This document shows, piece by piece, positions 17,330 through 25,545 of a stretch of DNA of 64,000 bases (position 1 is its first letter; the number at the start of each line of letters is the position of its first letter). Source of the stretch: Leptolyngbya sp. PCC 7375 (GTDB lineage Bacteria > Cyanobacteriota > Cyanobacteriia > Phormidesmidales > Phormidesmidaceae); contig NZ_JH993797.1 of assembly GCF_000316115.1 (NCBI RefSeq), positions 1,040,486 to 1,104,485 on the forward strand, written 5' to 3'. The notes beneath the pieces were generated by a model, which saw only the letters and a program-made list of their open reading frames with translations, made no database searches and had not been told where the DNA came from. The position numbers and the translations under genes were made by a program.

Positions 17330-17770
17330 ATGGACGACCGTAAACGCGAGCGACTGGTTTTAGTAATTGACGATCAGCCAGAACATTTACAAATTATTGA
17401 ACAGGTCCTCACCAATAGCACTGTTCATTGTCACATCGTTTCTATCGCTGATAGCCATCAGGCGATCAATTTTCTTCGTCATAAAGGCGATTATCAGCAG
17501 GTGTCGCGCCCTGATTTAATTTTACTGGACCCACAATTAGCAGATGGCAAAGGCCTGGCTGTTCTTTCAGAGGTGAAGACAGACCTGTCTCTCCGTCGCA
17601 TTCCTACTATTGTTCTCAGCCCTGTAGCTGATCAGACTAAAGTCATCAGTAACTATCAACTGCAGTGTAATAGCTATGTGATTAAACCCCAGGACTTAAC
17701 AAGCTTGACCGATGTCATACAGGTGATTGAATCATTCTGGCTTAACATTGTAACGCTGCCACTGGAGTAA
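17330..17770 (+). CDS. Single-domain response regulator (Rcp1-like)
   Basis: 146 residues from the ATG at 17330; an upstream TTG at 17297 is rejected. It is a stand-alone receiver of the Rcp1 type: acidic pair in LVIDDQPEH (about 14-15), phospho-acceptor D67 in LILLDPQLADGKG, the conserved lysine in SYVIKPQDL and the C-terminal VIQVIESFWLNIVTLP helix typical of phytochrome-associated receivers. There is no output domain. It precedes the phytochrome gene by about 280 bp on the same strand and may take phosphate from it or from the hybrid kinase downstream. Confidence 0.85.
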   Translation: MDDRKRERLVLVIDDQPEHLQIIEQVLTNSTVHCHIVSIADSHQAINFLRHKGDYQQVSRPDLILLDPQLADGKGLAVLSEVKTDLSLRRIPTIVLSPVADQTKVISNYQLQCNSYVIKPQDLTSLTDVIQVIESFWLNIVTLPLE

Positions 17771-18051
17771 ACACTTCAGCCAAAATGAACTAAGCCAATC
17801 AAGCATCTATTTATATGTAAAAAGTCATTATAATTGTTGCGATTGAGAGAGTAGTCTAGTCGCCTCAACACATGACTACGACAGTATTTCAAGAACTCCC
17901 TATTTATTTAACAATTCAAGCAAGGTACTTAGAGAGTCCTGAGATATTCTGCAAGGTAGCTGTCAATAATTGATGGCGTTGCGCCTCGCGAACAGTGCCG
18001 TGCCTATCGTTCGTTGGGTGTTCACTTCACTGACCATCTGCAAAGGACAGT

Positions 18052-20355
18052 ATGATACAGACAAATCTAACTCAGGCAAATCCCAGCCTGGCAGCCTTAA
18101 AACAGCCATCAATCACCAGTCTGACAAAGATTCAGCCCCATGGGGTTGTGTTGGTGCTAGATCCTACTGACCTGACCGTATTGCAGGCGAGTACTAACAC
18201 CATTGATGAATTTGCCTTGGACGTCAGGGACGTCATCGGCAGGCCTTTAGATGAAATTCTCGATCCTTTCCAAGTTGATCAATTTAAGGTAGGACTGACA
18301 GAAGAGAAGTTAGATTTTATTAATCCGGTCAAGATATGGGTACGCCGGGAAGGGGATGATTATCAGGTATTTGACGCTGTCTTTCATCGCAGTAAAGATG
18401 GCTTTCTAGTGCTTGAACTTGAGCCTGCCCTTACCCAAGAAAATATTCCCTTTTTAAGCTTTTATCACCTGGCTAGGGCCTCAATTAATCAGCTGGACTC
18501 CACGGCAGAGCTATATGCGTTTTGCCAGGTCATTGTCCGAGAAGTTCGCAAGGTGACTGGGTTTGACCGGGTTATGCTCTACCGGTTTGATGATGATGGC
18601 CATGGTGAAGTGGTGGCCGAAGAAAAGTGTGAGGAGATGGAACCGTATTTGGGGCTACATTATCCTGAATCGGACATTCCTAAAACAGCTCGCCAGATGT
18701 TTCTCTCCAACTGGATTCGGGTAATCCCCGATGCAGCGGCTACTGCGGTGGATCTCTATCCCATGGACAATCCGGTCACGCAACAGCCTACGGATTTAAC
18801 GCACTCGATCCTGCGTAGTGCCTATTCTTGTCACTTGGAATATCTCCACAATATGGGTGTGGGTGCTTCATTAACAATTTCGTTGATGAAGGATAATAAG
18901 CTATGGGGATTGATTGCCTGCCATCATCGAACTGCCAAATATGTTCCCTATGAACTCCGTAAAGCCTGTGAATTTTTAGGACGGGTAATCTTTTCAGAAA
19001 TTGCTACCCGAGAGGAAGTTGCCGATCACGCCCATCGTATTCAGATTGCCAATGTTCAGTCCAGCCTGATTGAGGCGATGGCCCAGGCGGATTATTTTGT
19101 TGAGGGTTTGACAAGCGATCAATCCAGTCTGCTGGAACTAGTCGGGGCCAGCGGGGCAGCCGTTTATTTTGGTAATCGGTGGACCTTAGTGGGAGCCACC
19201 CCGTCAGAAAATGAGCTGAACTATTTAACCCAATGGTTAGGGAAACAGCTAGACGATGATATTTTCTACACCGATGCTTTACCCCTAGTCTATTCAGATG
19301 CCCAGCGTTTTAAGCATTTGGCTAGTGGGTTATTAGCGATTCCCATTTCTAAGCGCAGCTATGTGCTCTGGTTCCGTCCAGAGGTGATTCAAACGGTTAA
19401 TTGGGGCGGTGACCCTAACAATGCCTATGCTGTAGAAGAATCTGAACAGGGTCTAAAGCTCTCGCCACGGCAGTCGTTTGCCCTGTGGAAAGAGACTGTG
19501 CGATGCAAGTCACTCCATTGGAAACCCATCGAAATTAAAGCAGCGTTAGAACTGCGCAAGGCTGTTGTCAACGTAGTTCTACGCCAGGCCGAAGAACTCG
19601 CCCTATTGGCTCAAGATCTAGAGCGCTCTAATGCGGAATTAAAAAAGTTTGCCTACATCGCCTCCCATGATCTACAGGAGCCTTTGAACCAGGTAGCCAA
19701 CTTTGTGCAGCTATTGGAAATGCGCTATAGCGAAGAACTGGATCAGGACGCCAAGGAATTTATCAACTATGCGGTGGGGGGTGTGCACCAAATGCAAACC
19801 CTGATCGATGACGTATTGTTATACTCCAAGGTGGATATCCAAGGGATAGACTGTGCCCTAACAGAAGTTGATGTAGCTTTAGAGAAAGCTTTAAAGAATC
19901 TACAGGGACGAATTCATGAAACGGGGGCAGTTATCACCTACGACACAATGCCGACGTTAGTGGCTGACGGCACCCAACTGATGCAGCTATTCCAAAATCT
20001 GATTGGTAACGCCATTAAATTTCGACGTTCTGAAGTGTCACCCACAATTCATGTGGGTGTAGACCGTGAGGAAGAGAGCTGGCTGTTCTCAGTACGAGAT
20101 AATGGCATTGGTATCGATCCTGAATTTTTTGAACGTATTTTTGTCATTTTCCAACGGTTACATACCCGTGATGAGTATCCTGGCTCAGGTATGGGCTTAG
20201 CCATTTGCAAGAAGATTGCTGACTGTCACCGAGGTCGTATCTGGGTGGACTCTGCAGTAGGTCAAGGCGCGACATTCTATTTCACATTGCCAGTCGGAGG
20301 TCGAGATCGTACCAGTGGACGCAGGACGCAAAGTTATTTTCTTGATCGAAGATAA
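18052..20355 (+). CDS. Cph1-type phytochrome sensor histidine kinase
   Basis: 767 residues in the order PAS (about 20-125), GAF (about 145-320), PHY (about 330-510), HisKA/HATPase (about 525-755). The GAF domain has PESDIP (205-210) and chromophore Cys260 in SAYSCHLEYL, matching Cph1 Cys259; the N-terminal Cys of biliverdin-binding bacteriophytochromes is absent, so a phycocyanobilin-type chromophore is expected. The PHY tongue has WFRPE (440-444) and SPRQSF (471-476). The kinase His is H539 in IASHDLQEP. It is a red/far-red light sensor in the cytoplasm. The next response regulator starts 41 bp before its stop. A heme oxygenase able to feed chromophore synthesis lies at 41.7-42.4 kb. Confidence 0.93.
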   Translation: MIQTNLTQANPSLAALKQPSITSLTKIQPHGVVLVLDPTDLTVLQASTNTIDEFALDVRDVIGRPLDEILDPFQVDQFKVGLTEEKLDFINPVKIWVRREGDDYQVFDAVFHRSKDGFLVLELEPALTQENIPFLSFYHLARASINQLDSTAELYAFCQVIVREVRKVTGFDRVMLYRFDDDGHGEVVAEEKCEEMEPYLGLHYPESDIPKTARQMFLSNWIRVIPDAAATAVDLYPMDNPVTQQPTDLTHSILRSAYSCHLEYLHNMGVGASLTISLMKDNKLWGLIACHHRTAKYVPYELRKACEFLGRVIFSEIATREEVADHAHRIQIANVQSSLIEAMAQADYFVEGLTSDQSSLLELVGASGAAVYFGNRWTLVGATPSENELNYLTQWLGKQLDDDIFYTDALPLVYSDAQRFKHLASGLLAIPISKRSYVLWFRPEVIQTVNWGGDPNNAYAVEESEQGLKLSPRQSFALWKETVRCKSLHWKPIEIKAALELRKAVVNVVLRQAEELALLAQDLERSNAELKKFAYIASHDLQEPLNQVANFVQLLEMRYSEELDQDAKEFINYAVGGVHQMQTLIDDVLLYSKVDIQGIDCALTEVDVALEKALKNLQGRIHETGAVITYDTMPTLVADGTQLMQLFQNLIGNAIKFRRSEVSPTIHVGVDREEESWLFSVRDNGIGIDPEFFERIFVIFQRLHTRDEYPGSGMGLAICKKIADCHRGRIWVDSAVGQGATFYFTLPVGGRDRTSGRRTQSYFLDRR

Positions 20356-20749
20356 TCGTGGTGATATTCGCCTGATTCAAGAAGCCCTCAAACACGCAGG
20401 TACCGCCTGTGATATTGCTGTCGCTAGAGACGGTGTAGAAGCTATGGCCTACCTGCGTCGTGAGGGCGACTTTCAGCAAGTCAAGATGCCTGATTTAATC
20501 CTTCTTGATCTCAATTTACCTAAAAAAGATGGTCGAGAAGTCTTAGCCGAAATCAAAGCTGATCCCAAGCTTAAACATATTCCAGTTGTCGTATTAACGA
20601 CATCGCGCAATGAAGATGACATTCTTAATAGCTATGACTTACATGTCAACTGCTACATTTCCAAATCTCGTAATTTAGCTCAGCTATTTACCATCATCCA
20701 AGGAATTGAAGAGTTTTGGCTGAAAACCGCTACGCTACCCAAACTTTGA
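20315..20749 (+). CDS. rcp1: Rcp1-like response regulator coupled to the phytochrome
   Basis: 144 residues from a GTG at 20315, inside the end of the phytochrome gene (41-bp overlap). It is a receiver-only protein: VIFLIEDNRGDIRLIQEAL, phospho-acceptor D65 in LILLDLNLPKKDGREVL, switch Thr in VVLTTSRNEDD and Lys in CYISKSRNL. Length and the C-terminal EEFWLKTATLP helix match Rcp1, the partner of Cph1. The overlap suggests coupled translation and a fixed kinase:regulator ratio. The symbol is assigned by analogy to the Cph1/Rcp1 pair. Confidence 0.88.
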   Translation: MDAGRKVIFLIEDNRGDIRLIQEALKHAGTACDIAVARDGVEAMAYLRREGDFQQVKMPDLILLDLNLPKKDGREVLAEIKADPKLKHIPVVVLTTSRNEDDILNSYDLHVNCYISKSRNLAQLFTIIQGIEEFWLKTATLPKL

Positions 20750-22776
20750 CTGATCCCAGACTAGGGACTAGCACCCGAGTGTTATTGATTGAAGATAGCG
20801 CTGCCGATGCTCGACTTCTACAAGAGTTTCTCAGGGAAACCTTATATGATGAGTTTCTCTTGACCCACGTGGAACGTCTTGGTAATGCGCTACAACAGCT
20901 ACAGGACAACACCTATGATGTTGTTTTGTTAGATTTGACGTTGCCCGATAGCGATGGCCTGAGCTCACTGAATACGCTCCTCCACCAGGCACCCAGCGTT
21001 CCGATTGTGGTTTTAACCAATACCAACAATCCTGAGCTTGCGGTTGAAGCTGTGCGCCAAGGGGCGCAAGACTATTTGATTAAACGACAAATGCACCATG
21101 AGGTGCTGGTGCGATCGCTCCGTTATGCCATCGAACGCAAGCAGCAGGCCGAGGCACTACGGGCAGCCAATGAAGCCTTAGAACATCGGGTGCAGGCACG
21201 GACGCAGGAGTTAGAACTGGCCAATCAGCGACTACGCCAGGAGGTAAACTATCGTCAAACGGTGCAGGAGCGGCTAGCCCTAGCTCAAAAGGCGGGTCAA
21301 ACTGGCATTTTTGAATGGAATATTCGCTCCAACGAGGTTACCTGGAGTGCAGAATTAGAGGCACTTTATGGGGTATCTCGGGGTGACTTTGATGGGTCCT
21401 ATGATAATTGGATCAAGGCAATTCACAGTGAAGATCGGTCTCGGGTCCAGCAAGATTTATGGCGCTCTGTCACCGTGGGCAAGGGTCTCAACAGTGAGTT
21501 TAGAATCTCCCACCCCAGCGGTATTCGATGGATTAGTGTCAGCAGTCGCATTTTTAATGGGGAGGATGGCAAACCCCTGAGAATGTTGGGCATCCATTTG
21601 GATATTACTGAAAAGAAACAGCTGGAATCCCAATTTTTACAGGCCCAGCGACTGGAAAGTCTAGGGGCGTTAGCCAGTGGCATTGCCCATGATCTCAACA
21701 ATATTTTGACTCCAATTTTGGCAGCTGGGCAGTTATTACCGATTACCCTGGACATCATCGACGAACGCTCGCAGCAGCTGATTGAAACCTTAAACTGTAG
21801 TGCTCAGCGCGGGACCAAACTCGTCCAGCAAATTCTTTCGTTTGCCCAAGATAGCAAAAGTATCAGTAGCGTTCTATCCATCGGCGATTTGCTAGCAGAG
21901 ACGAATCAAATTGTGAAGCAAACCTTGCCTCAGTCTATTAATGTTCATATTGAGGTGCCTGCCGATCTGTGGCTAGTCAAGGGTAATGAGACACAGCTGC
22001 ACCAGGTATTTATGAATCTCTGTGTGAATGCCCGAGATGCCATGTCTGCGGGGGGCACATTGCAGGTGTCTGCGAAAAACTTGATGATTGATGAGCCCTA
22101 TTTGCAAATGCATGGTGATGCTACGCTGGGTCCCCATGTGATGGTAACCGTGACGGATACGGGCACAGGGATTGCTCCAGAAATTCAAGAACACATTTTT
22201 GATCCGTTTTTTACAACCAAATCCACCGGTCAGGGTACGGGGCTGGGGTTAGCCGCTGTGCTCAATATTGTTAAAAGCCACAATGGTTTTATCACGATGC
22301 AAACGGCGGTGGATGAGGGCAGTCAGTTTCATGTTTATCTGCCCGCTGCTCCCAATTCTGTTGCGGTACCGATGCCGCCGTTAGAGTTGTTGTGCGGTCA
22401 CCAAGAGGTAATTCTGGTGGTGGATGATGATCCGGCAATTTGTAAGGTGATGCGGCTGTCGTTGGAGACCTATGGGTATCAGGTGCTGATTGCTAATGAT
22501 GGATTGGGTGCGATCGCAATGCTAGCCGAACACCGCGCTTTAGTACGCTGCATTTTGATCGACCTGATGATGCCAGATATGGATGGTCAAACTGCTATTC
22601 CGCTGTTGCAGCGGCTTCAGCCTGAGGTGAAGGTGGTGGCTATGACTGGAGCGATTATCCCAACGCAGATAGATTCGGTAGCACACGAATTAAGGTTGGA
22701 TGGCACCCTAAATAAACCGTTTACTACTCGAGATCTACTCATGCTGCTGCAAACAGTCCTCGTCTCCCAGGCATGA
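20716..22776 (+). CDS. Hybrid histidine kinase: receiver-PAS-HisKA-HATPase-receiver
   Basis: Up to 686 residues. The start is uncertain: TTG at 20716, TTG at 20746 (which overlaps the preceding stop as TTGA) or GTG at 20779; all keep the first receiver whole. Domains: receiver about 21-140 with D73 in VVLLDLTLPDSDG; coiled coil about 140-185; PAS about 190-300; HisKA with H325 in ASGIAHDLNNILTP; HATPase to about 550; C-terminal receiver about 565-680 (ILVVDDDPAICKVM and LIDLMMPDMDG). It overlaps the rcp1-like gene and so belongs to the phytochrome operon. It likely collects input from the phytochrome through its N-terminal receiver. Confidence 0.9.
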   Translation: MAENRYATQTLTDPRLGTSTRVLLIEDSAADARLLQEFLRETLYDEFLLTHVERLGNALQQLQDNTYDVVLLDLTLPDSDGLSSLNTLLHQAPSVPIVVLTNTNNPELAVEAVRQGAQDYLIKRQMHHEVLVRSLRYAIERKQQAEALRAANEALEHRVQARTQELELANQRLRQEVNYRQTVQERLALAQKAGQTGIFEWNIRSNEVTWSAELEALYGVSRGDFDGSYDNWIKAIHSEDRSRVQQDLWRSVTVGKGLNSEFRISHPSGIRWISVSSRIFNGEDGKPLRMLGIHLDITEKKQLESQFLQAQRLESLGALASGIAHDLNNILTPILAAGQLLPITLDIIDERSQQLIETLNCSAQRGTKLVQQILSFAQDSKSISSVLSIGDLLAETNQIVKQTLPQSINVHIEVPADLWLVKGNETQLHQVFMNLCVNARDAMSAGGTLQVSAKNLMIDEPYLQMHGDATLGPHVMVTVTDTGTGIAPEIQEHIFDPFFTTKSTGQGTGLGLAAVLNIVKSHNGFITMQTAVDEGSQFHVYLPAAPNSVAVPMPPLELLCGHQEVILVVDDDPAICKVMRLSLETYGYQVLIANDGLGAIAMLAEHRALVRCILIDLMMPDMDGQTAIPLLQRLQPEVKVVAMTGAIIPTQIDSVAHELRLDGTLNKPFTTRDLLMLLQTVLVSQA

Positions 22777-22793
22777 GTTCATCCCAAGAACAA

Positions 22794-22845
22794 CAACTAG
22801 TGGCTGCAACTAGTGACTGCAACTAGTGGCTGCAACTAGTGGCTG
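22794..22845. repeat. Tandem repeat, 13 bp x 4 (CAACTAGTGGCTG)
   Basis: Four consecutive copies of CAACTAGTGGCTG (one with a single base change) follow the hybrid-kinase stop. Each contains the palindrome ACTAGT. No function is evident; copy number may vary between strains. Confidence 0.95.
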
Positions 22846-22996
22846 CAAAATATGCAGGTAACATAGGGCCTTCAAGGCATAAATTCAAAACTTCGAATGC
22901 AGCGTCAAAGCCGCCATCGAAATAAATCCATCGATTACAGGGAGATGAATACCCAGTTGCCACCCACGCAGTTCCTGACAACCATGAGTCAGCCAC

Positions 22997-23026
22997 TTGA
23001 CATTTTAAGACGACCGGTCATATAAT
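22997..23026 (+). promoter_or_regulatory. Sigma-70-type promoter of the TetR gene with embedded operator
   Basis: TTGACA (22997-23002) and TATAAT (23021-23026) are both perfect consensus hexamers with an 18-base spacer. The imperfect palindrome ACGACCGGTCAT (23010-23021) fills the end of the spacer, so a bound repressor would occlude RNA polymerase. Initiation about 7 bases after the -10 would fall on or next to the ATG at 23033, predicting a leaderless or nearly leaderless mRNA. Confidence 0.75.
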
Positions 23027-23032
23027 AAGCCC

Positions 23033-23623
23033 ATGGCTAGACTAAAACGTAACGACAATACTCGCGAAAAGTTACTGGACCAGGGCATTAAGCTGTTTAT
23101 GGACCAGGGCTATCATGGCACTGGTATCAAGGAAGTTGTGGATTTAGTCAAGGTTCCTAAGGGGTCTTTTTACAACTACTTTGAAAGCAAAGAACAGTTT
23201 GGGGCTGACGTCATTCGTCACTATGCCAGGTGGGTTGTGACAAACATGGCCACTTGGCTCAATGGTTCAGAGGAGAACGCACTGACTGCCCTTGAACAGT
23301 TTTTTGAGCAAGAAATGCAGCGACATCAGGAGGTGAAAGCAGGCTGCATTATCGGTAATTTAGGAGCAGAGTTGGGGGCAAGCAGCGAGCGATGCCAACA
23401 GGCCATGCTTGAGGGATTTGCAGCCATGAAAAAACAGTTTCTCCAAACCCTGAGACGGGGGCAGACCCAAGGCTCTATTCGGAATGATATTTCTGCCGAA
23501 GACCTTGCAGATTTTTTGGTCAATGCCTATGAAGGCGCTTTACTGCGCATGCAGGTCGAACAATCGGTAGAACCTATTCGGAAATTATGGCGGTTGCTCA
23601 ACAGTTATTTGGTGGCTCCCTAA
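23033..23623 (+). CDS. TetR-family repressor, NemR-like
   Basis: 196 residues: N-terminal HTH about 10-55 with GIKEVVDLVKVPKGSFYNYFESKEQFG, then an all-helical ligand domain. Length, the VPKGSFYNYFESKEQFG block and C105 in AGCIIGNLGAEL line up with NemR, whose Cys106 senses electrophiles; that function is an inference here. The promoter contains ACGACCGGTCAT and the same motif stands before 23777 as ACGACTGGTCGT, so I expect autorepression plus control of the next gene. The ATG at 23033 lies only six bases after the -10 box; no later start would keep the HTH intact. Confidence 0.88.
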   Translation: MARLKRNDNTREKLLDQGIKLFMDQGYHGTGIKEVVDLVKVPKGSFYNYFESKEQFGADVIRHYARWVVTNMATWLNGSEENALTALEQFFEQEMQRHQEVKAGCIIGNLGAELGASSERCQQAMLEGFAAMKKQFLQTLRRGQTQGSIRNDISAEDLADFLVNAYEGALLRMQVEQSVEPIRKLWRLLNSYLVAP

Positions 23624-23694
23624 CCCCCTCCACAATTCATGCAAGAACGCACCTTCGTGTGTCCAAATTTAGGTAAATAGCGAATATCCTGCAT

Positions 23695-23716
23695 GGGGCG
23701 CACTGCAGTGCGCCCC
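23695..23716. repeat. 22-bp perfect palindrome (GGGGCGCACTG/CAGTGCGCCCC)
   Basis: Perfectly self-complementary and related to the end of the tandem array at 53152-53173 (CAGTGCGCCCCTAC). It lies between the TetR stop and the second operator, where it could also act as a transcript end for the TetR gene. Confidence 0.85.
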
Positions 23717-23744
23717 TACATGGAGAAATTGTCGTTATTTTAAG

Positions 23745-23756
23745 ACGACTGGTCGT
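23745..23756 (+). promoter_or_regulatory. Second TetR operator (perfect palindrome)
   Basis: ACGACTGGTCGT is a perfect inverted repeat of ACGAC around TG. The surrounding context ATTTTAAGACGAC is identical to that of the TetR promoter site. It stands 20 bases upstream of the ATG at 23777 and overlaps a weak -10-like TATTTT, so that gene is the most likely regulon partner. Confidence 0.75.
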
Positions 23757-23776
23757 ATTTTAATCACACAACAATC

Positions 23777-24190
23777 ATGAAAAACACACTGCAATGGAAA
23801 ATTCCAGGTCAAGAATTTGAAGACGGCAGTCTAGTTACTGACTGGAAAAAGCTCGAGGGGAACCCCTGGCATCTTCAAATAGAGAGTCAGTATGAGATGA
23901 CGTTTGATATTTACGAACATGACGGTCAGTTCTGGAAGCTGTATCAGGCTCGTTGGGTGATAGAAGGGACCACTGGATACCTCTATCGCTATGGTGGCCA
24001 AGCCTGCCGCATGACTCAGGTGCAGTACAAACAAACGGTGCGATCGCCCCATTCTGGATTATTGAAACAGGCTGGAGATCTAGAGTGGGTGCGAGTCTAC
24101 GAAGTGGATAAGCGGATTCATCAGGTAATGCGGATTGGGAAGATAGATCCGAACTATGACAGCAGCGTTGTTGTTGAAAAATTGGCGTGA
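23777..24190 (+). CDS. Hypothetical protein under the TetR operator
   Basis: 137 residues, no signal peptide or membrane segment, rich in aromatic residues and beta-prone segments (LQIESQYEMTFDIYEHDGQFWKLYQARW). I do not recognise the family; the pattern is compatible with a small beta-barrel or calycin-like ligand binder. Its upstream region carries the same palindrome as the TetR promoter, so it is probably derepressed when the TetR protein meets its ligand. The start ATG at 23777 is the only reasonable choice. The carbonic anhydrase-like gene follows after 141 bp containing a dispersed repeat. Confidence 0.75.
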   Translation: MKNTLQWKIPGQEFEDGSLVTDWKKLEGNPWHLQIESQYEMTFDIYEHDGQFWKLYQARWVIEGTTGYLYRYGGQACRMTQVQYKQTVRSPHSGLLKQAGDLEWVRVYEVDKRIHQVMRIGKIDPNYDSSVVVEKLA

Positions 24191-24204
24191 TGAGGGGAGC
24201 GGTT

Positions 24205-24262
24205 TAAGGTGTTAGCGGTTAACCCACCCCGTTTCCCGTCCCAGGAAGGGATGAGGTTTTGG
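24205..24262. repeat. Dispersed repeat (TTAGCGGTTAACCCACCCCG family)
   Basis: The sequence GTGTTAGCGGTTAACCCACC, then CCGTTTCCCGTCCCAGGAAG and a tail TTTTGGCTTC, resembles 34936-34997 over its whole length and part of 11355-11465. It occupies most of the gap between the hypothetical gene and the carbonic anhydrase-like gene. Confidence 0.8.
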
Positions 24263-24331
24263 CTTCGTATTTAGACCCAAGCTTTAGTTCAGTCTACATG
24301 GGCAAATTTATTAACCCAAAGGAGTTACATC

Positions 24332-24943
24332 ATGCATTTTACAGTACCAAATTTTGATGATTATATCTTCTCAAAGCAGCCTAACTACCATGAACCAAGA
24401 GTACGTCAGGAATTTGCCAAGGCCGTACCGAATCTGAGAACAATTGTGGTCTATTGTTATGACCCCAGGGTGATCGAAATTCCGATGGCTGTGGCAGAAG
24501 AATTTGGCGAGGTTTATCCGGGCACTATTATCACCGATGCCCAGGGAAATAAAGTTGCTTCGTCGGCCACTCTCTTTGAAGTTGTTGTTGCCGGAGGACG
24601 AGCCGTGGATGCACTGCGCTCAATTACGGTGGCACAACATTTGTTCGGCATTGAAAATATTGTCATTGTCCATCATACCTACTGCGGGGCCACCACATTC
24701 ACACCGGATGGGTTGATCGAGGCCTATAAACGTGAACATCATCAGGACATTGCGGCTCTTTATGAGCGGGCTAGCATTTCCATTGGTGACTTTGCCACAT
24801 CCCTGAAGTACGACACTCGCTTAGTCAGGGAATCGAAGGGCACCCCTAAACATGTCAACATCTACGGCTATGTCTACAACACTGACACCCATGGGCTGAC
24901 AAAGCTGGTAGAGGATAAAGGATTGGTCACAGCCAACCCCTAA
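24332..24943 (+). CDS. Beta-carbonic anhydrase-like protein
   Basis: 203 residues. The zinc site of beta-carbonic anhydrases is visible: Cys42-x-Asp44-x-Arg46 in VVYCYDPRVIEIP and His115-x-x-Cys118 in HHTYCGATTF. The family interconverts CO2 and bicarbonate. The protein is close to the short branch that includes fungal-type enzymes and differs from carboxysomal CcaA; no carboxysome genes are nearby. A good AAGGAG site precedes the ATG at 24332. Sitting between a TetR-controlled gene and PhzF/SDR enzymes, it may supply bicarbonate or handle CO2 or COS locally, which is inference. Confidence 0.85.
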   Translation: MHFTVPNFDDYIFSKQPNYHEPRVRQEFAKAVPNLRTIVVYCYDPRVIEIPMAVAEEFGEVYPGTIITDAQGNKVASSATLFEVVVAGGRAVDALRSITVAQHLFGIENIVIVHHTYCGATTFTPDGLIEAYKREHHQDIAALYERASISIGDFATSLKYDTRLVRESKGTPKHVNIYGYVYNTDTHGLTKLVEDKGLVTANP

Positions 24944-24947
24944 AGCT

Positions 24948-25034
24948 ATGCAACAGACAGATCGAGAAGTTGTTGTTATTACTGCGATCGCACTCACCCT
25001 CGCTGTCATCATTCAACTCTTTTCCATAACCTAA
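24948..25034 (+). CDS. Candidate 28-residue single-span membrane peptide
   Basis: ATG at 24948, four bases after the carbonic anhydrase-like stop, opens a 28-codon frame (MQQTDREVVVITAIALTLAV then IIQLFSIT) ending TAA. It has a charged N-terminus and one clear transmembrane helix, like many cyanobacterial microproteins. There is no strong ribosome-binding site, but reinitiation after the preceding stop is possible. I do not recognise it. Coding status is uncertain. Confidence 0.4.
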   Translation: MQQTDREVVVITAIALTLAVIIQLFSIT

Positions 25035-25040
25035 GGAAAT

Positions 25041-25111
25041 AAAATCAATTAACGTCCAAATTTTGGATGTACAGACGTTCCATGGAACATCTCTTCAATA
25101 TTTACGTTTGG
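25041..25111. repeat. MITE-like dispersed repeat with GTTCCATGGAAC core
   Basis: AAAATCAATTAACGTCCAAA, TTTTGGATGTACAGACGTTC, then CATGGAACATCTCTTC is repeated in inverse orientation at 57468-57533, with a partial tandem copy at 57412-57462. It lies in the gap before the 97-residue protein. Confidence 0.9.
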
Positions 25112-25183
25112 AATTTATTGATGGCTTGCTCCTAACTCTCATCCGCACCCAACTGATCAGTCATCCTGATTAAGGAGATAGTT

Positions 25184-25477
25184 ATGAAGTCCTTCTCATT
25201 TTCAAATCGGTTGGCGGATACTGCTAAAAGCAGATCCCATCAGAAGACTCCGACAACCTCAACCAAAAACAGAATTCAAGCAGCCTTGATGGCAATGGCT
25301 CAGACCGTGGCGCAGCTTTTGCACGACCACGTGAGCACTGAACTCGTGGTTTCAGAACACCAGGATAGAAACGGTGAGCGCTACTACCGAATCTACGATC
25401 CGCTGGATGAGAAAATGCATTACTTCAGCTCAGAAAACGAGGTTCGTATCTGGTTAGATCAACGACATTACCGATAA
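25184..25477 (+). CDS. Hypothetical 97-residue protein
   Basis: Starts at ATG 25184 after a TAAGGAG ribosome-binding site. The N-terminal third is basic and Ser/Thr-rich (possibly disordered); the C-terminal half (VVSEHQDRNGERYYRIYDPLDEKMHYFSSENEVRIWLDQRHY) looks like a small folded alpha/beta domain. No membrane segment or known motif. I do not recognise the family. It stands alone between a dispersed repeat and the phzF-like gene. Confidence 0.7.
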   Translation: MKSFSFSNRLADTAKSRSHQKTPTTSTKNRIQAALMAMAQTVAQLLHDHVSTELVVSEHQDRNGERYYRIYDPLDEKMHYFSSENEVRIWLDQRHYR

Positions 25478-25545
25478 AATTGTCCAGGAATCTCGCTTTC
25501 TTGGCTCCTCTGCTCACAAACAATCCTCATCTACCGGAGTGCTCT

